From contig JAVGVS010000045.1 of assembly GCA_032718565.1 (NCBI GenBank), forward strand, positions 1,728,168 through 1,792,167: DNA of 64,000 nucleotides. Direction: 5' to 3'. Both the position numbers and the translations under genes were made by a program. Numbering within the stretch: the stretch's first letter is position 1; each line of letters opens with the position of its first letter. The notes below the pieces were generated by a model that was not told the origin of the DNA, searched no databases, and worked only from the letters and a program-made list of their open reading frames with translations. Positions 58,601 to 64,000 of the stretch are shown piece by piece. The stretch is from Distichodus sexfasciatus (Eukaryota > Chordata > Actinopteri > Characiformes > Distichodontidae).

Positions 58601-61600
58601 CGTGATATAACCTCTTGATGCACTATTAGCTTTGTTGACATAAACATCTGGTCAATCTTATATCTTTCTGAACCTGAGCAAATGCAACATTTTTTCTCCA
58701 CTAAGTCAGTCTTACGTGCTATACAGCATATTGACCCCTGCTTTGACCCCGTCCCTCGTCCTTTGTCCCTTCCTGCAGAAGATCAGGTCGAAGGCAGAGT
58801 TGGAGGTTCTGGGTGTTCCAGATGAATTAAGCCTGTCCTTCAATGCAACATGTCTCAACGGAGAGCTGGTGCAAGGGGTCAGATCCTGCTCTGGCCTTAA
58901 GATTGGAGACACGGTCAGTGAGTCACATGCACAGTTGCTAACAACACAAGTTGCTTACCCGGCCGCTTTAGGTTACATTGCAGGCATCAAACAAAACACC
59001 AACAGAAGCCATTTCTGTGCCAATCACGTATTTGCAATGTGCAAATGCCTAGTAGTCACATCACAGAAGGTAAACAAAAGGAAAATTCAGTTCATGACTA
59101 ATCTACAAAGGAATTCTGTGTAATATAACATCATTTACAAATCTAAAGGTTCTTGGATAAAGTTCCAAGTGAATTAATTGAGAAACTGTCATTGTGAACA
59201 CACCCCAGCAGTACACAGTGCAGCACAACTAAATGTGACCTCTGCATTGGACCTGTCTGTAAGGCAGCAGTGGGCAGATTTTTGGCAGCACCCAAGGAGC
59301 AGTGCTTGGGGACGGTACCTTGCTCATGAGTACCGCAGTGGTACCTTTACTGGTCTGGGACTTGAACCGGTGACCTTCCAATCACAGGGCCAACTCCCGA
59401 AACGCCACTCCCCACAAAAAGAATGGTTTGCACTAAAAAAGAGACCTTTGCAGATGTTCTTTGCAGATGCACTTCTTAACAAAATACAGTATCCACCATC
59501 GTTCAGCCCTAATGTTACTTTGCATGGAGAGCAGCTGTGTGGTTATATTTGTCTCACTTCCACATCATATAACTTGTATATGTCTCTTTCACGTCTGCCT
59601 TAACTATCTTACGCAATAAGTTGGTTTTGGTCAGTCATTATTGTATGTTTCGTTGAATAGCTATTTTAGTTCCTCTGTGTTTCACATCCTGATTTTGGTG
59701 TTCTGGTGAATCATTGGCCAGCATTTCTGACCATAAATACCCAGCTCATCCTCATGATCGAGCTTAAGAAATTTGCTGTTTGTGCCTGCATGATTGTGGG
59801 CTTGATTCAAAAGAAAAGTGTTCCCAACATTTACATGTGTGGCATCTGATTGATGCTTTTATCATGGGATATGCTTTGTAGTGTATTGGTAAACTTAAAC
59901 TTAAATCAAGACGAGATATTCACCTAAGCTACAACCAAAGTCCTTTCCAGGATCCAGCAGGGATTAATATTTACAGGTTTGAGATACACAAATGTAACGC
60001 TGCTGGATAGCCATGATCTGACCAATTCCAGAAAATCCAACCTTAATGTATCGCAAACTGTCACTCTTTGCTCCTTCAGGTGTCCTTCAGCGTGGAGGTG
60101 AAGCTTCGGGGCTGTCCTAAAGAAAAGAACCGCACGTTTATCATTAAGCCGTTGGGTTTCAAAGACACCCTTCAGGTTACTGTCGACTATGCCTGCAACT
60201 GTGCCTGCCAGGACTCTTCCCAGGCCGACAGCCCGGCTTGCCACTACGGCAACGGCACCCTGGAGTGTGGAGTGTGTCTGTGTGACGCAGGGCGGCTCGG
60301 GCCACAGTGCGAGTGTACCGAGGGCGATTACAAACCCACCCAGGCCGATAGCTGCAGCCCAACACCTCAAAGCTCCATCTGCAGCGGCCGAGGAGACTGC
60401 GTTTGTGGCCAGTGCAGCTGTCACGCCACAGACTTTGGCAAGGTGTGGGGGAAGTACTGCGAGTGTGACAACTTCAACTGCATCCGCTCTAAGGGACAAC
60501 TGTGCTCCGGTGATTAACCCAACACACACTCACACAACTGAACTCTCTTAGTCCTGGTTCAAAACTAGTTTTGTGATAATGAGGGGGTATTCTAGAAATC
60601 CAAAATGCATTGGGTGGAGCAACTTAGAGCTCAATGGTGATGGTACTGAAGCCAGAATTGGGGCAATCTCAAAGCCATGATCCCAAGTACCCTACTATAA
60701 AGACACTAACATAGATAGTCCAGCCAGCACCACTGTGCTCCACCCACATGTATAAAGCGGCAGGAGTCAATCTGCAACACTACCCTTACCACACATCAGA
60801 TACGGCGTAAACGAATTAAACGATTTTCATTCAATAAATCCCTGCCTTGAGGCTGTAGTTTGAAATGTTTTAAGCTTGATTCTGTTGCAGTGAACGAAAC
60901 GCCAACTGCTGGCAACAAGTGTAACTACAGTTTACTGCTATAACCACCATATATAGCAACGATAGCCAGACAGAAGGTAGCACGATTGCCGCATACTGCC
61001 GGAGGTGTGCCACAGGATTTCAAAATGTAGGCTCCGCCTTGTGGCATGTCTGTGTCTGCCCTCAACCATACAACAGAGTTGCGCGTAATGTTATGTACTG
61101 CCGTTTACACTCAGAATAAGATTTCTGCCTGTACATTATATGCGGGTGTGTGTGTATGTGCCTGGGCATGCTTGCATAGTCAGTGTAGGTGTACATTAAA
61201 CAGAGCTACAAAGAATGTGAGCAAGAACTCTAGGGTTAGAACTCTAGGGCACCAATGACCACCTTGCCAAGATCACTAAGTTACCTCAGCAACAAACTCT
61301 TCCACATTCTTTAATCATGGTTGTATGGATGACTTTATACACCCCTGGAGCTACATCATTTGTGATACATCTGCTAAACTCAAAGACAAGATTCAGCAGG
61401 CATGAGTGCCTTCTTAAACGTTGGGCAAATTGACTCAAGGTTACACATAACATTTCACAAATTAGTTAAGCTAGGTGCATTAATAATATTAGTTAACTGT
61501 CCCCTAACATTGATGATTGTGACGATGACCATCTTCATCAAAGTCATGGTCTATCACTTTCACTGTTCATTTATGGCATTTAGCAGATACTCTTATCCAG

Positions 61601-62195
61601 AGTGGCTTCCCTGCAGCAACTTAGGGCTAAGGGTCTTGCTCAAGGCCCCAGTGGTGGTGGTAGTGCTGGAGGGAGGATTTGAACCCACGTCCTTTTGATC
61701 CATAGGCGAGAGGGCTAGCAACTAGACCACCATCACCCACATTATAAATCTTTAATGATGATAGTGATGATAATGTCAATGCATGTGTTTGTGCGTTCGT
61801 TCATTCATTCATTCATTAGCCAAACCGCTTAATCCCAACTGGATGTGATCTGTGTGTGTGTGTGTTTGTGCATGTGTATGTAAATTCCATTTTAGGCCAT
61901 GGTGAATGCTTGTGCGGGTTCTGCCAGTGCAACCCTGATTGGTCAGGTGAGAATTGTAACTGTTCCACGAGGACGGACACCTGCATGGCCAGCATTGGGC
62001 TGCTATGCAGCGGTCGTGGTCAGTGTGTGTGTGGGACATGCGTGTGCACCCAGCCTGGAGCTTATGGCACCACCTGTGAGAAATGCCCCACCTGCCCCGA
62101 TTCCTGCACCATCAAGAAGTGAGTCTGACTGTTTATGAAAAACAGTCGCTTTTGACTGACCGTTTGCAACTAAAAGCAACAAAATGAGCATGCGT

Positions 62196-62226
<31 letters not shown>

Positions 62227-63187
62227 CACATATAGGGACTGTGTGGAGTGTAAGCACTATAAGAGAGGACCACTGTTTGAGAAAAACTGTAACACCATCT
62301 GCAGAGATGAAATAGAGCTGGTGGATGAGCTCGGTATGACACCTTTTGAACCTGTTAACATGTTACTTCTGTGTGTGTGTGTGTGTCATGCATGATCTAC
62401 CATGTTGAGCATTCATCTTTAGTAAAGAAAAGAAGTAAAGTAAAGAATCTAAGTCCCCGTTAGATTTTATTAACCGTAAGCCATTTTATCAGACGGCAAA
62501 GTGTCCCTTTAAGAGTCACCGAAATATATTTTTAGTTTTTCATAATTGGTCCAACTGTCTTCTTTTTGCCAGTCTTCCATGAGAAGAGCGCAGTGAACTG
62601 CACCTATAAGGATGAAGAAGACTGTGTTCATCACTTTCAGTATTACGAAGACATCAGCGGGAAATCCATCCTCTACCTTGTTAAACAACCTGGTGAGAGA
62701 AGGACAGCAAGAAAGACAGAGAGAGAACGAAAGAAAGGAAGTGTGAGGTTGTGGTGGTGGAAGGATTATTACAGCTAGCACAAGTTGTTCTTCAGACGAG
62801 CATGTCACCACCCATCCTTCTTTAGTGTTTGTGAGCACATGTAAGAAACAGAGAGCATCTTATTATTACTCTGGTACAAAGGAACAATGGAGGCTTGAAC
62901 ACCGAGAGCCTAATTTAGGAGCTTCTTTTTCTATTTTAACCTCTGGCAAGACAATTACCTCCACAAACGTTACCGCTGCAGTATAACTCAGATCTGTTTC
63001 CTCTTTGTGGATGTGCATAGAGTGTCCTAAGGGCCCTGATATCTTGGTGGTGATGGCCTACGTCATTGGCTCGGTGCTGCTGCTGGGGCTGGCTGCGCTG
63101 CTGATATGGAAACTGCTGGTCACCATCCATGACCGGAGAGAATACACCAAGTTTGAAGAAGAGAGGGCCAAGGCCAAGTGGGAGGCG
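52149..63187 (+). CDS. itgb3: Integrin beta-3, 14 exons visible, last exon off-window
   Basis: Integrin beta-3 pairs with alpha-IIb (platelet fibrinogen receptor) or alpha-V (vitronectin receptor). Fourteen GT-AG exons, all in phase, total 2283 nt = 761 codons. Order: signal peptide (1-22), PSI (exons 2-3, CTSRGVKTCKECLSIHPTCAWC), hybrid part 1, beta-I domain (exons 4-9) with MIDAS D140-L-S142-Y-S144, specificity loop CYSMGATC, hybrid part 2 ending NATCLNGE...KIGDT, four cysteine-rich I-EGF modules (exons 10-11), beta-tail (exons 12-13), membrane helix about 713-735 and the KLLVTIHDRREYTKFEEERAKAKW tail start. ELEV.GVPDELSLSFNATCL, IKPLGFKD and ECPKGPDILVV identify beta-3 among beta subunits. 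The final exon with the NPxY motifs (about 20 residues) should lie past 64000. The a/b fish paralogue is unresolved. Confidence 0.96.
52713..52798 (+). CDS. itgb3: itgb3 exon 2: PSI domain start
   Basis: It encodes SNICTSRGVKTCKECLSIHP-TCAWCSQK. The acceptor TTTTCCAAG follows a (TG)n tract by 14 bp. The donor GTAACA after AAA is weak. Confidence 0.9.
52983..53175 (+). CDS. itgb3: itgb3 exon 3: PSI end, hybrid domain start
   Basis: The acceptor is GGTTTAG and the donor GTACAG. RCNLKSLLVQSGCSVNLIEF and ITVTEDRPLSEKAQ...VTQ-like TQIQPQRLHLTLRP follow the beta-3 pattern. Confidence 0.93.
53306..54046. mobile_element. hAT-type element in itgb3 intron 3
   Basis: Ends TAGGGCTGGGT and ACCCAGCCCTA are perfect 11-bp inverted repeats. 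Flanks ATATTAAA and ATTTTAAA form an 8-bp target duplication with one mismatch. Near both ends ATCGAT-type words recur. No transposase ORF is seen. Confidence 0.8.
54165..54605 (-). repeat. SINE-A split by a MITE
   Basis: The reverse SINE-A tail (54165-54221) and body (54465-54605) are separated by an inserted element. A further forward SINE-A copy follows at 54953-55110. Confidence 0.7.
54222..54464. mobile_element. 243-bp MITE inserted in SINE-A
   Basis: CCCTTACGAAAA at the left and TTTTTATAAGGG at the right are inverted ends. The interior repeats TTTGCCA/TGGCAA and GCAACAA words. It interrupts the SINE consensus between ACCACAT and the ACCTGCATTTGACCC body. Confidence 0.7.
54953..55110 (+). 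repeat. SINE-A, forward, itgb3 intron 3
   Basis: GGCAGTTGGTTGTGTAACGG, AGTACCACTGAGGTACTCAT and GTTCCGTCCCCAAGCGCC are in order; the tail is truncated. Confidence 0.7.
55457..55709 (+). CDS. itgb3: itgb3 exon 4: beta-I domain with MIDAS
   Basis: It encodes VRQVADYPVDLYYLMDLSYS followed by MKDD, then GFGAFVDKTLSPYMY and the first cysteine of the specificity loop. The human WSI stretch after MKDDL is VSL here. Confidence 0.96.
55906..56068 (+). CDS. itgb3: itgb3 exon 5: beta-I specificity loop to RNRDSPEGG
   Basis: It completes CYSMGATC and encodes RNVLSLTEKVDRFTEEVKN and RNRDSPEGGLDAVLQAVVC, the ADMIDAS/SyMBS region. Confidence 0.95.
56210..57000. other. itgb3 intron 5 content
   Basis: It holds a dispersed repeat (CCATAGACTAATATGGAACT near 56449) and a CAAAGTCAAAGTCAAAGTC-TTTATTGTCATC repeat at 56768-56850 with GACGAGAC repeats. 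No exon is present. Confidence 0.5.
57046..57207 (+). CDS. itgb3: itgb3 exon 6: beta-I domain
   Basis: It encodes DKIGWRPDASHLLVFTTDAT and LDGKIAGIVWPHDGQCHIDL. Acceptor CATTAG, donor GTCAGT. Confidence 0.95.
57208..57954. other. itgb3 intron 6, nothing notable
   Basis: AT-rich sequence with no repeat that I can name. Confidence 0.4.
57955..58050 (+). CDS. itgb3: itgb3 exon 7: beta-I domain
   Basis: It encodes DYPSIAMLTDKLSENNINLI and FAVTDNVVPLYL; phase 0 at both ends. Confidence 0.95.
58375..58464 (+). CDS. itgb3: itgb3 exon 8: beta-I C-terminal helix
   Basis: It encodes NYSKLIPGTTVGKLSYDSSN and VIQLILEAYA, with an N-glycosylation sequon at its start, as in human NYSE. Confidence 0.94.
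58779..58913 (+). CDS. itgb3: itgb3 exon 9: hybrid domain return
   Basis: It encodes KIRSKAELEVLGVPDELSLS, FNATCLNGELVQGVRSCSG and LKIGDT, a typical beta-3 segment with a conserved NAT sequon. Confidence 0.95.
59180..59415 (-). repeat. SINE-A, reverse, itgb3 intron 9
   Basis: CATTGTGAACACACCCCAGC, GGCAGCAGTGGGCAGATTTT and GGGGACGGTACCTTGCTCAT through ACTTGAACCGGTGACC follow the reverse consensus. The rest of intron 9 (to 60079) holds nothing that I recognise. Confidence 0.75.
60080..60509 (+). CDS. itgb3: itgb3 exon 10: hybrid end, I-EGF1 to I-EGF3 start
   Basis: At 430 bp this is the largest exon. VSFSVEVKLRGCPKEKNRTF leads to cysteine-rich CNCACQ, CGVCLCDAGRLGPQCEC, GRGDCVCGQCSCH and KYCECDNFNC; the donor GTGATT is non-consensus at +3. 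Confidence 0.94.
60510..61895. other. itgb3 intron 10 content
   Basis: A reverse SINE-B copy lies at 61563-61738, followed by a short L2-tail scrap (TTCATTCATTAGCCAAACCG near 61808) and a (TG)n tract ending 31 bp before exon 11. 60580-61550 has no recognisable element. Confidence 0.5.
61563..61738 (-). repeat. SINE-B, reverse, well preserved
   Basis: GGCATTTAGCAGATACTCTT and ATCCAGAGTGGCTTCCC mark the L2-like tail. TTTGAACCCACG and CAACTAGACCACCATCACCC mark the tRNA-like head. Confidence 0.75.
61896..62118 (+). CDS. itgb3: itgb3 exon 11: I-EGF3 to I-EGF4
   Basis: It encodes GHGECLCGFCQCNPDWSGEN, CSTRTDTCMASIGLLCSGRG, QCVCGTCVC and CEKCPTCPDSCTIK. Confidence 0.95.
62236..62333 (+). CDS. itgb3: itgb3 exon 12: beta-tail domain start
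   Basis: It encodes DCVECKHYKRGPLFEKNCN and TICRDEIELVDEL; the acceptor CACATATAG directly follows a (TG)n run. Confidence 0.93.
62573..62692 (+). CDS. itgb3: itgb3 exon 13: beta-tail domain
   Basis: It encodes FHEKSAVNCTYKDEEDCVHH and FQYYEDISGKSILYLVKQP, one sequon (NCT). Confidence 0.95.
63021..63187 (+). CDS. itgb3: itgb3 exon 14: membrane helix and tail start
   Basis: It encodes ECPKGPDILVVMAYVIGSVL, LLGLAALLIW and KLLVTIHDRREYTKFEEER to AKWEA; the donor GTGAGA leads to the missing NPxY exon. Asp743 corresponds to the inner-clasp Asp of human beta-3. Confidence 0.95.
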
Positions 63188-64000
63188 GTGAGATAAAAAT
63201 TGTTACAAACACACACAAATACAGGAATAAATCCAGGAAAGACAGGCAGACAGACTCTATATGCTGGATGTATTTGACACTCTTTCACATCTCTAGCTAA
63301 ACTTCATGTGTAGCACAGTGATGCGGTGGTTAGCGCGGTCGCCTCACAGCACGAAGGTTCTGGGTTTGATCCTTGGGTCTGTGTGAAGACTGTGTGAAAT
63401 TAGCGTGGGTTTTCTCCAGGTACTCCGGTTTCCTCCCACTGTCCAAAAAGCATGCAGTTTAAGTTGATTGGTGACTCTAAATTACCCCCATATGGTGTGT
63501 ATGTGAGTGTGTTTGTGTGAGTGTGTATGCCTCGCCTCGTGCCCTTAGTTTCAGGATAGGCTCTGGTCCCCGTAACCCTGATAGGGATTGAGCAGTTCTG
63601 AAAATAAATGAACCGAGCTTCATGTGAGAAGAGATTCCTCAGGTAATCGGAGAGTTAAAGCATCTTATTTTAACCTTACTCATAGCAATGAAAACTAGAA
63701 AAATATTTTGTGACTTGGCCAAAAACAAATAACAACTATTTGAGCCAAATTGCACTTATAGTTAATATTGCACATAGAAGTCATTTATTTAACTAGATGT
63801 TCTAAGTCCCTTATTATTCTTGATGTGTTATTTTATATGTAAGTTTTATATTCTAAAGGTCGTAAGAAATATGTAAAATTATCATTAATAAATGATAAAC
63901 AGTTAAACTGCACCAAATTCATTCCATTTTAGCGACATCTAGTGGACAATAATATTGCACTTCTAAAAACAAAACTTTTCACTACTATATTTTACCCTGC
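63188..64000. other. itgb3 last intron (partial) with LINE tail
   Basis: No NPxY-coding exon appears before the window ends. A forward L2/Maui-like LINE 3' end occupies 63308-63612 (GTTAGCGCGGTCGCCTCACA, GTTTTCTCCAGGTACTCCGG, GGTGACTCTAAATTACCC); the rest is AT-rich. Confidence 0.6.
63308..63612 (+). repeat. L2/Maui-like LINE 3' end, forward
   Basis: The copy has the tRNA-unrelated tail words GGTTAGCGCGGTCGCC, TTTCCTCCCACTGTCC and GGCTCTGGTCCCCGTAACCC, and is complementary in content to 28755-29095. Family assignment is from memory. Confidence 0.6.

Noticed and set aside
60511..60516. Stop codon after itgb3 exon 10 (GGTGATTAA) as a truncated soluble form
   Set aside because: The phase-correct donor at 60510 and exon 11 at 61896 continue the I-EGF modules; the stop is intronic read-through.
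59924..60529. 201-residue minus-strand ORF over itgb3 exon 10
   Set aside because: Antisense shadow of the cysteine-rich exon; no family features.
63188..63196. In-frame stop just after exon 14 (GTGAGATAA) as the true C-terminus
   Set aside because: GTGAGA is a good donor at the conserved beta-3 exon boundary, and the NPxY exon is expected next, off-window.
1..64000. Operons, CRISPR arrays, phage or plasmid features
   Set aside because: The sequence is clearly vertebrate nuclear DNA; no spaced direct-repeat array or prokaryotic gene is present.

Overview
This is a vertebrate nuclear genomic window from a teleost fish. The evidence is short coding exons with GT-AG introns, dense microsatellites, AT-rich introns, many tRNA-derived SINEs, Tc1/mariner and hAT remnants and foldback MITEs, and proteins that read as clear fish orthologues of human genes. 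The repeat style suggests an otophysan such as a catfish or characin, but I cannot prove the species. Nothing bacterial, viral or CRISPR-like is present.

I can support five genes. (1) 1366-6594 (+) is a synaptogyrin, best matched to syngr1. Its first exon lies left of the window, and it has two mutually exclusive last exons that give a short and a long C-terminus. (2) 13646-14742 (+) is tcap (telethonin), a complete two-exon gene with a TATA box and a one-mismatch MEF2-like site upstream. (3) 19559-20435 (-) is a DUF4587/PRR29-like gene. Its four 3' exons are resolved and its first exon was not found. (4) 38418-38786 (-) is an intronless reprimo-like gene (rprml) in a CpG-rich island. (5) 52149-63187 (+) is integrin beta-3 (itgb3). 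Fourteen exons encode 761 residues, from the signal peptide to the start of the cytoplasmic tail. The last exon, expected to carry the NPxY motifs, lies beyond the right edge.

In human, TCAP, PRR29, RPRML and ITGB3 are all on 17q and RPRML lies close to ITGB3, so the right half is conserved synteny. Human SYNGR1 is on chromosome 22, so the left junction is a fish-specific or ancestral linkage. The genes do not form an operon or pathway: synaptic vesicle membrane, sarcomeric Z-disc, unknown, p53-linked growth control, and platelet or vascular adhesion.

Intergenic and intronic space is filled with a tRNA-like SINE family (about 18 copies or fragments, several as inverted pairs), a second SINE family with an L2-like tail, L2/Maui-like LINE 3' ends, hAT-type elements with near-perfect 8-bp target duplications, a Tc1 remnant interrupted by a hairpin MITE, and a truncated ATP synthase c-subunit retrocopy. 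I found no convincing undescribed multi-gene system. The most notable observations are the conserved alternative terminal exons of syngr1, the overlap of stop codon and poly(A) signal in the PRR29-like gene, TG microsatellites abutting three itgb3 splice acceptors, and large inverted SINE duplications.
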